Positions 26,006 through 34,351 are shown, counted from the first letter of the stretch. The stretch: 56,917 nucleotides of DNA from DASXUC01 sp036505015 (GCA_036505015.1 DASXUC010000161.1:1-56917); one strand, 5' to 3'. Notes: generated from the letters alone by a model not told the origin. Program-made: numbers and translations.

Positions 26006-27313
26006 CTAATCAGGTTTGCAGGGCGTCTGCGGCGGATCCGGTGCCGGGCACGGTGCATTGGTCGCCCGGAAGAGATCCTCCAGTTTCCTGGCCTGCTCGG
26101 CCAGTACCTGCTCGATCGGCTTACCTTCGATGGCAATCTGGCGGAACGTGTCGACGTAGATCGGCGTGAACTCACCGGTGCGCGCGCCCAGTCCCACCGG
26201 CAGCAGCGCGACCCGGGCGTCGCCGGAGCCCGACTGCGCGGTCACCCCCTGGGCCATCACACGCAGGCCGCCGGCGGGGACGACGGTCGAGGCCTCACGC
26301 ACGACCGGGAAGAACCCGACACCCTGCAGGGTGACAACCTGCGTGGCCGGCCGGGTCAGGTATTCGATCAGCCGGGCGGCTTCCTCCGGGTTGCTGCTGG
26401 TCCTGGTGATGGCCAGCCCCACCAGCACGACGATGAATGACCGGCCCTTCGGCCCCGCGGGCGCGGGCAGCACGACGAAATCATCCGGACGCTGCCGCAA
26501 CGCCGGCAGCAGGCGCGCGACGTGATCCCACGCTACCCACGCCTCGCCCAAGAGCAGCGGCTCGTCCATCGAGTTCCAGAGGAACGAGGACGGGTGCGTT
26601 ACGCCCCACAGCCGCCGGAAGTAGCGCCACATCTCCACGGCCTCCGGAGACTTGAAGCGCTTGACCTGCGAGCCGGTGAACGATGGGTACGCGTAACCGT
26701 GCAGAAAGCGTGCGTAGAGCCCGGTCGGCCCAACAGGGAAGCCGATCCGGCGCTGACCCGTGGCCGTCCGGATGTTGTTCCCCCACTCCAGCAGGTCGTC
26801 ATAGGTCATGGCCATCGGGTTGCGGCCGGCGGGGAAGTAGCGCAGCGCTTCCTTCCTCGCGGCGATCAGGTAGGTGGCCTGCATCCAGGGCACGAAGGCC
26901 TGCACGCCGCCGAACTGCCCGGCCCGCACCAGGTCGGCAAAGAAGGTGCGGTCGCCCCGTCCCTGCAGCTGCCGGAGCGTCGGCGCCATGTCGCGCACGA
27001 CGCCGGCGGCTGTGAGCACCGGGAAATCTCCGTGCAGCGTCCCCGTCACGTCGACGTTGCCGGAGCCGGCGCGCGCCTCTGCGACAAGCCGATCGATGAA
27101 GACGTTGGACGCCTCGCTGAAGAAGCGGACGCGGATGCCGCTCTCCCGCTCGAACTGAGCCAGCAGCGTGTTGCGCGCCCACTCCTGCTCGCTGATCGGC
27201 GTGAACTGCGTGGACGTAAAGGTGATCTCTGTCGCCGCCGGCGCGGAGAAACTCGGGGCGGCGGCCAGCAGGACGACGATCGCAAGCCACAACGCGGCGG
27301 TGCGCATCCTCAC
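26006..27313 (-). CDS. ABC sugar transporter substrate-binding protein
   Basis: A periplasmic/extracellular solute-binding protein of 435 aa. The signal peptide covers about residues 1-26 (LWLAIVVLLAAAPSFSAPA). The mature N-terminus TEITFTSTQFTPISEQEWARNTLLAQFERESGIRVRFFSE and later MTYDDLLEWGNNIRTATG are typical of carbohydrate family 1. Start is the GTG at 27313 (GGGGGG upstream) or the ATG six bases later. A Pro/Cys tail (CPAPDPPQTPCKPD) ends the protein. First gene of the importer-hydrolase operon. Confidence 0.88.
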   Translation of the reverse strand: MRMRTAALWLAIVVLLAAAPSFSAPAATEITFTSTQFTPISEQEWARNTLLAQFERESGIRVRFFSEASNVFIDRLVAEARAGSGNVDVTGTLHGDFPVLTAAGVVRDMAPTLRQLQGRGDRTFFADLVRAGQFGGVQAFVPWMQATYLIAARKEALRYFPAGRNPMAMTYDDLLEWGNNIRTATGQRRIGFPVGPTGLYARFLHGYAYPSFTGSQVKRFKSPEAVEMWRYFRRLWGVTHPSSFLWNSMDEPLLLGEAWVAWDHVARLLPALRQRPDDFVVLPAPAGPKGRSFIVVLVGLAITRTSSNPEEAARLIEYLTRPATQVVTLQGVGFFPVVREASTVVPAGGLRVMAQGVTAQSGSGDARVALLPVGLGARTGEFTPIYVDTFRQIAIEGKPIEQVLAEQARKLEDLFRATNAPCPAPDPPQTPCKPD

Positions 27314-27359
27314 GGGATTCCCCCCTCAATTGATCGTCGAATGGGATGGTCTAGGGGTT

Positions 27360-28703
27360 CTATTCGGGCGTGTAGCGCTTGATACCCTTCCACCACTCCT
27401 GCAGGCGCCGGCGCACCTCGGCTTCGAACCCGGCATTGCCGGGCTGGTAGTACACGCGGTCCTTCACGTTGTCGGGGACGTACTGCTGGCCGACAAATCC
27501 GCCCGGGAAATCGTGCGCATACTTGTAGCCGCGTCCATACCCCAGCCGGCCCGCGGCGCCGGGATGACTCGCATCGCGCAGATGCAGGGGCACGGGATCC
27601 GCCCGCTGCTCCTCCACGTCGGCGGCCGCTGAGCCGATGGCCCGCACCACGGCGTTGCTCTTGGGCGCGGTGGCAATGTAGATCGCGGCCTCGGCCAGGG
27701 GAATCCGCGCCTCGGGCAGCCCGACATACTCCACGGCATGGGCCGCCGCCGTCGCGACCACCAGCGCCATCGGATCGGCCAGGCCGACGTCCTCCGCGGC
27801 ATGGACAACCATCCTCCGCGCGATGAACCGGGCGTCCTCCCCGGCCGCCAGCATACGGGCCATCCAGTACACGGCTGCATCGGGATCGGACCCGCGCATG
27901 CTTTTGATGAAGGCGGAGGTATGGTCGTAGTGCGCATCGCCCTCGCGGTCGTAGACCAGGGCGCGCTGCTGCGCCGCTTCCTCCACCGCCTGTAGCGTCA
28001 CGTGCCGGACACCGCCCTCGTCGGGCGGCGCCGTCATCACGGCGAGCTCGAGGGTGTTCAGCAGGACGCGCGCATCACCGTTGGACACCCGCACAAGGTG
28101 ATCCAGCACCCCGTCGGCCAGGCTCGTCCGCAGTGTCCCCAACCCGCGTTCCTCGTCGGCCAGGGCGCGGGCGGCGATGGCACGCAGCTCGTCGTCGGTG
28201 AGAGGTTCCAGCCGGAACACCCGGGTGCGCGAGACGAGGGTCGCGTTGACCTCGAAGAACGGGTTCTCCGTGGTCGCCCCGACCAGCACAAGGGCGCCGT
28301 CTTCCACGTGGGGCAGCAGCACGTCTTGCTGCGCCTTGTTGAACCGGTGGATCTCGTCGACGAACAGGACGGTGCGCTGCGCATACAGCCGGCGCCGGTC
28401 CGCCGCCCGGACGATGACCTTCTTCAATTCGGCCACGCCGGCCGTCACCGCGTTTACCTGCTCGAATGCGGACTTCGTGGCCGCGGCAATGATGTGCGCC
28501 AGCGACGTCTTCCCGGTGCCCGGCGGCCCGTAAAGGATCAGCGACGCAGGTTCATCGGTTTCGATGGCGCGGCGCAACAGGCGATCTTCACCGACCAGGT
28601 GCTGCTGGCCGACGAACTCGTCCAGCGTGCGCGGCCGCATCCGCGCCGCCAGCGGTGAGCTCGCCGCGATGCGTTCGGCCGCGGCCTGCTCGAACAGCTC
28701 CAT
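27360..28703 (-). CDS. rarA: Replication-associated recombination ATPase RarA/MgsA
   Basis: An AAA+ clamp-loader-like ATPase acting at stalled forks. The 447-aa protein shows MRPRTLDEFVGQQHLVG, Walker A LYGPPGTGKTSLAH, Walker B VLFVDEIHRFNKAQQD, sensor 1 LVGATTENPFFEVN and the C-terminal oligomerisation domain with AAIYIATAPKSNAV and YKYAHDFPGGFVGQQY. I chose the ATG at 28703 (MELFEQ...); an earlier in-frame start exists. Its start region overlaps upstream of the divergent HU promoter. Confidence 0.95.
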   Translation of the reverse strand: MELFEQAAAERIAASSPLAARMRPRTLDEFVGQQHLVGEDRLLRRAIETDEPASLILYGPPGTGKTSLAHIIAAATKSAFEQVNAVTAGVAELKKVIVRAADRRRLYAQRTVLFVDEIHRFNKAQQDVLLPHVEDGALVLVGATTENPFFEVNATLVSRTRVFRLEPLTDDELRAIAARALADEERGLGTLRTSLADGVLDHLVRVSNGDARVLLNTLELAVMTAPPDEGGVRHVTLQAVEEAAQQRALVYDREGDAHYDHTSAFIKSMRGSDPDAAVYWMARMLAAGEDARFIARRMVVHAAEDVGLADPMALVVATAAAHAVEYVGLPEARIPLAEAAIYIATAPKSNAVVRAIGSAAADVEEQRADPVPLHLRDASHPGAAGRLGYGRGYKYAHDFPGGFVGQQYVPDNVKDRVYYQPGNAGFEAEVRRRLQEWWKGIKRYTPE

Positions 28704-28753
28704 GAGTTGATCGTAGCACAAATCTGAAATGCGGCGAAAATCGCGCATTTTTC

Positions 28754-28782
28754 TTGACAGCGCGACAGGTGCTTCCTATACT
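28754..28782 (+). promoter_or_regulatory. Near-perfect sigma-70/A promoter of the HU gene
   Basis: TTGACA (28754-28759), a 17-base spacer and TATACT (28777-28782) give eleven of twelve consensus positions. Transcription would start near 28790, leaving a 5' leader of roughly 55 bases before the HU ATG. Confidence 0.85.
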
Positions 28783-28844
28783 CAGCGCGAAAACCCGCAC
28801 AGAGCGCGGCGAATCCACAGTCACGGTGAGAGAGGGGTGGGTTG

Positions 28845-29132
28845 ATGGCGAAGGCGATGACGAAATCGAAGACGGCCGACTACCTGGCCGGCAAGCTCGA
28901 TGTGTCCAAGAAGCAGGCGAACCAGTTCCTCGACGAACTGGCGATGCTGTCCTACCGCGAGGCCAAGAACTCGTTTACTCTTCCCGGCATCGGGAAACTG
29001 GTTCTGGTGAACCGCAAGGCCAGGATGGGCCGCAATCCTCAGACCGGTGAACCGATCCGCATTCCCGCCAAGAAGGTCGTCCGGTTCCGCGTCAGCAAGG
29101 CGGCCAAGGACGCCATCCTCGGCGGCCGATAA
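28845..29132 (+). CDS. hup: HU-family DNA-binding protein
   Basis: A 95-aa nucleoid protein. After a Lys-rich N-terminus, DYLAGKLDVSKKQANQFLDELAML forms the dimerisation helices; the DNA-binding arm is GKLVLVNRKARMGRNPQTGEPIRIPAKKVVRFRVSKAAKDAI with the RMGRNPxTGE tip of HU/IHF proteins. The start is ATG 28845 with GAGAGGGG upstream. It is monocistronic between a strong promoter and a terminator. Confidence 0.94.
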   Translation: MAKAMTKSKTADYLAGKLDVSKKQANQFLDELAMLSYREAKNSFTLPGIGKLVLVNRKARMGRNPQTGEPIRIPAKKVVRFRVSKAAKDAILGGR

Positions 29133-29144
29133 CGCTCTCGTCGA

Positions 29145-29190
29145 AAAGCAAAAGGGACGCGCCGGTTTCTGGCCGCGTCCCTTCTGCTTT
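29145..29190. terminator. Bidirectional intrinsic terminator
   Basis: The left strand (29145-29161) and right strand (29174-29190) form about 16 bp of near-perfect stem (AAAGCAAAAGGGACGCG versus CGCGTCCCTTCTGCTTT). Plus-strand reading gives a 3' T-rich flank for HU; minus-strand reading gives TTTTGCTTTTC after the stem for the 6S RNA-like gene. Confidence 0.85.
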
Positions 29191-29193
29191 GCA

Positions 29194-29375
29194 TACCCCC
29201 GCCGTGCCGCAGAGCCGCAGTTCCCGAACCTGCGTCAGCAGGTGGGTGCCCGCCTGCCCGCCTCCGGTTTCCTCCTGCTAGCAGAGGCACGCCGTCAGCG
29301 GTCAGAGCCAGGGCTCCCGATGTGATGCGTGTTGGATCGGAACGTACAGCCCACACGCACACGGCAGGACTCTCT
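29194..29375 (-). ncRNA. ssrS: Probable 6S RNA
   Basis: No protein gene fits between HU and aspS, but the minus strand folds like 6S RNA. The closing helix pairs 29368-29360 (CCTGCCGTG) with 29206-29198 (CACGGCGGG). A second long helix pairs 29350-29339 with 29225-29214 with one bulge. Then comes a central open region whose 3' side has CACCCACCTGCTGACGCAGGTTC, with the small hairpin at 29228-29243, and a GC-rich apical arm. Gene order supports it: Bacillus 6S-1 (bsrA) also lies beside aspS near the rarA-like gene. 6S RNA binds the housekeeping holoenzyme by mimicking an open promoter. Ends are approximate. Confidence 0.75.
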
Positions 29376-29421
29376 TAACCCCTATCCTACAACAAGAATG
29401 CAGAACGTGCATATCGGAAGT

Positions 29422-29526
29422 GCGTCCTCCCAGTCTTCCCAGTCTTCCCAGTCTCCCCAGTTTCAAACGGCACCGGATCTCGCAATGACGGGGTAGACGG
29501 CGGAGACGGGACAGACTGGGAAGACG
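29422..29526. repeat. Facing CCCAGTCTT / GACTGGGAA tandem arms after aspS
   Basis: The left arm at 29422-29460 has repeating CCCAGTCTT nonamers; the right arm at 29487-29526 has GACGGGGTA, GACGGCGGA, GACGGGACA and GACTGGGAA words, its approximate complement. It sits directly downstream of the aspS stop and upstream of the 6S-like gene on the minus strand. The repeat vocabulary is the same as at 13365-13472. Confidence 0.8.
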
Positions 29527-29529
29527 CCT

Positions 29530-30849
29530 TCAGGGTAGTAGACGCGTCGGCCCGCGAAAGAGGAAGGTGACCTCCCGGACGTTGGGCTGATTGAGCATCA
29601 CCATCAGCATCCGGTTCAAGCCGAACCCGAATCCGCCGTGTGGCGGGCAGCCGTACTTGAAGAAGTCCAGGTAGAATTGCACCGGCTCCAGGTTCAACGC
29701 CTTCTCGACTGCCTGTGCCACCAAGACATCGTAACGATGCTCACGCTGCGCCCCCGTGGTGATCTCCACACCTTTCCAGAGCAGGTCGTAGCTCTTGGTC
29801 AGCGAGGGGTCGTCCTCGTGCCGCATGTGATAGAAGGGCCGTACCTCCCACGGGTAGTCGGTGATGAAGACGAACTCATGACCGTATCGCTCCAGCATGT
29901 ACTCGCTGATCAGACGCTCCCCGGCCGGATCCAGATCGCCGCGCCGTTCCGGCACGTGCCCGCGCCCGGCGAGAATCTCCAGCGCCTCGGCCATGGGAAT
30001 GCGGGGAAACGGAACCTCCGGGACGATCACCTGGACATCGAGCGTGGAGCGGATGTCTTCGCCCAGTTCGTTGTTCACCGTGCCCAGCACCGTGTGCAGC
30101 CAGCGCTCCTCGAAGGCCATCACGTCGTCGTGCGAAGCTATCCACGACATCTCCACATCCACGCCGGTGAACTCCGTGAGGTGGCGCGTCGTGAACGACG
30201 GGTCGGCGCGAAACACGGGACCGACTTCGAACACGCGGTCGAATCCCGCGGCCATAGCCATCTGTTTGAAGAACTGCGGCGACTGGGCCAGGTAGGCCGG
30301 CCGGCCGAAATAATCCAGTGAGAACAGTTCGGCCCCGGACTCACTGGGGCTTCCCATCAGTTTGGGGGAGTGAATCTCGATGAACCCGTCGGCCGCCCAC
30401 ACCGTCCGCATCGCCCGCTCCACCGCGGTCTGCACGCGGAAGATCAGCAGGTTCTCCGGCCGCCGCAGGTCCAGAAACCGCCAGTTCAACCGGACCTCCG
30501 GATTGGGCTCCTCGGCGGCCGACACGTCCAATGGGATGAGGGCATCGGCGAGGCTCTCCACCCGCAGGTCGGAGATCAGCAGCTCCAGCCCGCCCATCTT
30601 CACGACCGGATTCGCCACCACACGGCCCCAGATCGTCATCGTCGACTCGCGGGTCAACGCCGAGACCAGCTCGTTCAGCGCCGCGTGCTGCTCGGACCGT
30701 GGGAGGGTCGCCTGGGCCGTGCCGGTGTGGTCGCGGATGATCAGGAACTGCACCCGTTTCTGATCCCGCACCGTCTTCACCCAGCACTGCACCATCACCT
30801 CGGAATCGACATGGGCGACGAGATCTTTCAACAACGTCCGGGAACCCAC
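29530..30849 (-). CDS. aspS: Aspartyl-tRNA synthetase, archaeal/Deinococcus type (AspS2)
   Basis: A class IIb synthetase of 439 aa, clearly shorter than the ~590-aa bacterial AspRS because the GAD insertion is absent. OB-fold EVMVQCWVKTVRDQKRVQFLIIRDHTG, motif 2 GPVFRADPSFTTRHLTEFTGVDVEMSW and motif 3 GGFGFGLNRMLMVMLNQPNVREVTFLFRGPTRLLP are of the archaeal/eukaryotic kind. The GTG start is two bases after the hisS stop. Such enzymes may be discriminating or may also charge tRNA-Asn; with asnS present the cell does not need the indirect route for tRNA-Asn charging. Confidence 0.9.
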   Translation of the reverse strand: MGSRTLLKDLVAHVDSEVMVQCWVKTVRDQKRVQFLIIRDHTGTAQATLPRSEQHAALNELVSALTRESTMTIWGRVVANPVVKMGGLELLISDLRVESLADALIPLDVSAAEEPNPEVRLNWRFLDLRRPENLLIFRVQTAVERAMRTVWAADGFIEIHSPKLMGSPSESGAELFSLDYFGRPAYLAQSPQFFKQMAMAAGFDRVFEVGPVFRADPSFTTRHLTEFTGVDVEMSWIASHDDVMAFEERWLHTVLGTVNNELGEDIRSTLDVQVIVPEVPFPRIPMAEALEILAGRGHVPERRGDLDPAGERLISEYMLERYGHEFVFITDYPWEVRPFYHMRHEDDPSLTKSYDLLWKGVEITTGAQREHRYDVLVAQAVEKALNLEPVQFYLDFFKYGCPPHGGFGFGLNRMLMVMLNQPNVREVTFLFRGPTRLLP

Positions 30850-30851
30850 GG

Positions 30852-32132
30852 TCAGCGCGCCCCCCCGGTGCGCTGGGTCAGGTCCGTGACGACATCGGCC
30901 AGGCTCACGAGCTCCTGCGCACCCGTCTGCAGGTCGCGCACGCCGGCCTGCCGCGCGGCGATCTCCTGCTCACCGATGATAACCGCGTAGCGCGCACCGG
31001 CGCGGTCGGCGGACTTCATCTGCGCCCGCAGGCTGCGCCCGGATACGTCGCCGACGGCAGTGATGCCGGCCCGGCGCAACGCGTCGAGCACCCGAAACCC
31101 CTCGATCTCGGCCCCGCTGCCGGAAGTGACGACATAGACCGCCAGCCGCTCATCGGCGCCCGCCTGCGCGGGAACGGCGAGTCCCTCCGCCTCCAGCACC
31201 AGAAGCAGGCGCTCCAGACCTAACCCGAACCCGACACCTGGTGTCGGCGGTCCGCCCAGCTGCTCGGCGAGACCGTCGTACCGGCCACCGCCCAGCATCT
31301 GGTGCTGCGTTCCGCCCAACCGCCCGGAATGGATCTCCACCGCTGTGCGCGTGTAATAGTCTAACCCCCGCACGACGTAGGGATCCTCAACCGTACGGAT
31401 ACCAATCACGGCAAACAGCTGCTGGACCTGATCGAAGTGCGTGCGGCATGCCGCACAGAGATAATCGCGTGTCAGCGGCGCATCGCCAATGAGCTCCGTG
31501 TCCTGGGGCTCCTTCGACTCCAGGATGCGCATCGGGTTGGTCTCCAGGCGGCGCTGGCTGTCCTCGCTCAACCGATCGGCCAGAGGGCGGAAGTAGTTTC
31601 GCAGCGCCTCCAGATATCCCGGCCGGCAGGCCGCGTCGCCGATGCTGTTCACCCGCACGAGTACCTCGGTCAACCCCAGCGACTGCATCAGCCGCACCGG
31701 AATGCTGAGGACCTCGACGTCCGCCGCCGGCGAGGGCGACCCGACGATCTCTGCGCCAAACTGATGGTGCATCCGGTAGCGCCCCTTCTGCGGGCGGTCG
31801 TAGCGGAACATCGCTGCCAGATAATACAGGCGCACCGGCTGGGGCTGCGATGCCATGCCGTGCTCGAGGTAGGCCCGGACTACCGCCGCCGTCCCTTCCG
31901 GCCTCAGGGTCAGGCTGCGCCCACCGCGGTCCATGAACGTGTACATCTCGTGCGCGACGATGTCCGAGGTCTCCCCCGCCGTCTTCTGAAAGACTTCGGT
32001 GTGTTCGACCACCGGCGTGCGGATCTCACGGTAGCCATACCGCGCCGACAGCCCACGCACCGCGGCCTCCAGCGCCTGCCACCGCGGCGCCTCGTCCGGC
32101 AAGATGTCATGCATGCCGCGCGGAGCTTTCAT
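30852..32132 (-). CDS. hisS: Histidyl-tRNA synthetase
   Basis: A class II synthetase of 426 aa. It starts MKAPRGMHDILPDEAPRW, with motif 1 around YREIRTPVVEHTEVF, motif 2 LRPEGTAAVVRAYLEHG and YRMHHQFGAEIVGS, and the histidine-specific motifs VRGLDYYTRTAVEI and GGGRYDGL. The frame stays open 15 codons upstream, but that part (GIGKIGEIGKTEK) is translated tandem repeat, so I start at ATG 32132. In operon with aspS. Confidence 0.95.
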   Translation of the reverse strand: MKAPRGMHDILPDEAPRWQALEAAVRGLSARYGYREIRTPVVEHTEVFQKTAGETSDIVAHEMYTFMDRGGRSLTLRPEGTAAVVRAYLEHGMASQPQPVRLYYLAAMFRYDRPQKGRYRMHHQFGAEIVGSPSPAADVEVLSIPVRLMQSLGLTEVLVRVNSIGDAACRPGYLEALRNYFRPLADRLSEDSQRRLETNPMRILESKEPQDTELIGDAPLTRDYLCAACRTHFDQVQQLFAVIGIRTVEDPYVVRGLDYYTRTAVEIHSGRLGGTQHQMLGGGRYDGLAEQLGGPPTPGVGFGLGLERLLLVLEAEGLAVPAQAGADERLAVYVVTSGSGAEIEGFRVLDALRRAGITAVGDVSGRSLRAQMKSADRAGARYAVIIGEQEIAARQAGVRDLQTGAQELVSLADVVTDLTQRTGGAR

Positions 32133-32134
32133 CT

Positions 32135-32236
32135 TCTCAGTCTTCCCAATCTCCCCGATCTTCCCAATCCCACTCAATCTAACGCATGTTATCGAGATTG
32201 GGTAGATTGTGGAGATTGTGGAGATTGGGTAGATTG
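32135..32236. repeat. Facing CTTCCCAAT / GAGATTGGGTAGATTGT tandem arms between hisS and a sugar nucleotidyltransferase
   Basis: The left arm at 32135-32180 repeats (T)CTTCCCAAT and CTCCCCGAT words; the right arm at 32194-32236 repeats GAGATTGGGTAGATTGTG. They are approximate complements around a 13-nt centre AACGCATGTTATC. It fills the divergent gap, abuts the hisS start codon and contributes its GGGAAGACTGAGAAG leader, including any ribosome-binding site. Confidence 0.85.
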
Positions 32237-32251
32237 TTCTGGGGGTGAATC

Positions 32252-32959
32252 ATGCAAGCAATTATCCTGGCCGGAGGCAAGGGCGAGCGCCTGCGGCCGT
32301 TTACGGAAGACCGCCCCAAGGCGATGGTGGAGATCCTCGGCGTGCCGCTGCTCGGCTATCAGCTGCAGTGGCTGCAATCGCAGGGAATCACCGACGTCAT
32401 CATCGCCTGCGGCTACCAGCATCAGGTCATCGAGGACTACTTCGGCACCGGCCAGCAGTGGGGCGTGTCCATCCAGTACGAGATTGAAGATGAGCCGCTC
32501 GGCCGCGGTGGCGGCTTGAAGCGTGCGTTCCGCCGGTTGGTGAGCGGGGAAGACGCCTGTCTGGCCACCAACGGCGACGTGCTGACGAACGTGCGGATCA
32601 AGCCGCTCGTGCAGGCTCACCGCGCCGGCGGCAGCGCGGCGACGGTTGTGCTCGCTCCATTCATCAGCCCCTACGGCATTGTGGAAGTGAGCGATGACGA
32701 TCACGTCGTGGCGTTTCAGGAAAAGCCCGAGCTCCCCTACTGGATGAACGCCGGGATCTACGTGCTGAACCGCGACGTCGAGGCATTGCTGCCCGACAAG
32801 GGAGACGTCGAAGACTCCACCTTTCCGCAACTGGCCAAGGAGCACCGCCTGGCGGCGTTCAAGTCCCGCGCCTACTGGCGCTCGGTCGACACCGTCAAAG
32901 ACCTCTCGGAGGTCACCAAGGAACTCGAGAAGAGGCTATTGACGTCCTTCCTTGCCTAA
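32252..32959 (+). CDS. Sugar-1-phosphate nucleotidyltransferase
   Basis: A 235-aa GT-A fold NTP transferase (mannose-1-phosphate guanylyltransferase or glucose-1-phosphate uridylyl/thymidylyltransferase class). The N-terminal IILAGGKGERLRPFTEDRPKAMVEI is the nucleotide-binding signature; ATNGDVL carries the metal-binding Asp; FQEKPELPYWMNAGIYVL and TFPQLAKEHRL follow. There is no C-terminal hexapeptide domain. It is divergent from hisS and convergent with the amidase. It would feed glycosylation or compatible-solute synthesis; the base and sugar cannot be assigned. Confidence 0.88.
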   Translation: MQAIILAGGKGERLRPFTEDRPKAMVEILGVPLLGYQLQWLQSQGITDVIIACGYQHQVIEDYFGTGQQWGVSIQYEIEDEPLGRGGGLKRAFRRLVSGEDACLATNGDVLTNVRIKPLVQAHRAGGSAATVVLAPFISPYGIVEVSDDDHVVAFQEKPELPYWMNAGIYVLNRDVEALLPDKGDVEDSTFPQLAKEHRLAAFKSRAYWRSVDTVKDLSEVTKELEKRLLTSFLA

Positions 32960-32974
32960 ATTGCGGCTCCCTGG

Positions 32975-34351
32975 CTACCCTAGAGATGGTCTCCGCAAGT
33001 GCCAATCCGTCACGCGCTGGTAGGCCTCCCCGACCCGCAGCACCGTCGCTTCGCCGTGCCGCCTCCCGACAATCTGCAGCCCGACCGGCAACCCCCCGGG
33101 CGTAAATCCGCACGGCACTGACAGCGCGGGTAGTCCCGTCAGGTTGAACGGATTGGTCATCCGCGTCAGCTGGACACTCATGGCCAGCGACCGGTCCGAA
33201 GGCCTGCTCTCTTCGCCGTCGATGCGGGGGGCAGCCGCGGCGGTCGTGGGCATGACCACGACGTCCACAAGCGCCAGGCCTGCCTCGAAAAAGTTCGTCA
33301 CGAACTCGCGCGCCCCCAGCGCCTGCACGTAATCCGTGGCGGGAACGAAAAAGCCCCGCTCCAGCCTCACCCGCACATCGTCTCCAAAAGCCGCCCGGGA
33401 CAGCCGCAGACGCGAATCGTGAATGCTCGTCGCCTCCACCGAGATGATGACGGCCACGGCGCTGCCGGCGAGATCCGCGGCGTGTAGGTCGACGTCGCGC
33501 ACGGTGGCGCCGCAGTCCGCCAGCGCCGCCAGCGCCGCGTCGCCGAGAGACGCGACGTCATCATCCAGCCGTTCCCAGAAGAACGGCCGCGGGACGCCGA
33601 CGCGCAGCCCGGCGAGATCCGGAGGGGGCGCCGGCCGCCGCTCCTGTCCGGCCATCACGGTGAACATGATGGCGGCATCGCGAACCGTGGTGGTCATGGG
33701 TCCGGCGTGGTCGAGGGTCCAGGACAGCGGCGTGATCCCGTCCACCGGAATGGCACCGTAGGTGGGTTTCAATCCAACGATCCCACACAGCGAAGCCGGA
33801 ATGCGGATCGACCCGCCGGTGTCGGTGCCCAACGCCCCCGCGACCAGTCCCGCGGCCAGCGCTGCTGCGGAGCCGCCGCTCGAGCCCCCGGGAATCCGCG
33901 AGCGGTCCCACGGGTTCCGCACCGGACCGAAGTGGGGATTGATGTTGGTGACCCCGTAGGCGAACTCATGCAGGTTCGTCTTGCCGACGATGACGGCCCC
34001 GGCGTCGATCAGGCGCTGGACCGCGGGCGCTGTGGCCTCCGGAGTATGGTGGAAGCGCGCGTGGCCACCCGAGGTGGTCACCACGCCGGCGATGTCGGCC
34101 AGGTCTTTGATCGCCAGGGGGACCCCGGCAAGCGGGCCAGGGGGGGTTCCGGCGCGGACCAGACTATCCACGCGTTGGGCTTGCGCCAGCGCGAGGTTGG
34201 GCAGCAGCGTGACAAACGCGTTGATCGAGGGGTTGATCGCCTGCGCCCTGGCGAGCCGGGCCTCGGTCAGGTCTACCGCGGAGAGCGTTCCGGAGGACAC
34301 GCGCGCGGCAATCTCCGCGGCCGAAAGGAACTCCAGTTCGCCGCCCGTCAT
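32975..34351 (-). CDS. Amidase signature-family hydrolase (AtzF/GatA-like)
   Basis: A 458-aa Ser-cisSer-Lys amidohydrolase. The catalytic Lys is in GVPLAIKDLADIAGV; the Gly/Ser-rich signature IPGGSSGGSAAALAAGLVAGALGTDTGGSIRIPAS holds the cis-Ser and nucleophile Ser. Then GLKPTYGAIPVDGITPLSWTLDHAGPM and C-terminal NLTGLPALSVPCGFTPGGLPVGLQIVG. The ATG overlaps the AtzG-like gene as ATGA, which fixes the start. With a GatC/AtzG-like partner it may be a heteromeric amidase such as carboxybiuret hydrolase, but this is inference; a GatA role is unlikely without gatB nearby. Confidence 0.88.
   Translation of the reverse strand: MTGGELEFLSAAEIAARVSSGTLSAVDLTEARLARAQAINPSINAFVTLLPNLALAQAQRVDSLVRAGTPPGPLAGVPLAIKDLADIAGVVTTSGGHARFHHTPEATAPAVQRLIDAGAVIVGKTNLHEFAYGVTNINPHFGPVRNPWDRSRIPGGSSGGSAAALAAGLVAGALGTDTGGSIRIPASLCGIVGLKPTYGAIPVDGITPLSWTLDHAGPMTTTVRDAAIMFTVMAGQERRPAPPPDLAGLRVGVPRPFFWERLDDDVASLGDAALAALADCGATVRDVDLHAADLAGSAVAVIISVEATSIHDSRLRLSRAAFGDDVRVRLERGFFVPATDYVQALGAREFVTNFFEAGLALVDVVVMPTTAAAAPRIDGEESRPSDRSLAMSVQLTRMTNPFNLTGLPALSVPCGFTPGGLPVGLQIVGRRHGEATVLRVGEAYQRVTDWHLRRPSLG

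Noticed and set aside
29194..29375. SRP (4.5S) RNA or tmRNA in the HU-aspS gap
   Set aside because: The conserved SRP domain IV loop and any tmRNA tag or tRNA-like ends are missing; the long helix with an open centre fits 6S better.
32132..32177. Longer hisS protein starting with GIGKIGEIGKTEK
   Set aside because: Those codons are translated tandem repeat; the family start MKAPRGMHDILP follows directly.
32975..34351. Amidase as GatA of the Glu/Asp-tRNA amidotransferase
   Set aside because: No gatB or typical gatC adjoins it, and the context is a PLP-enzyme operon.
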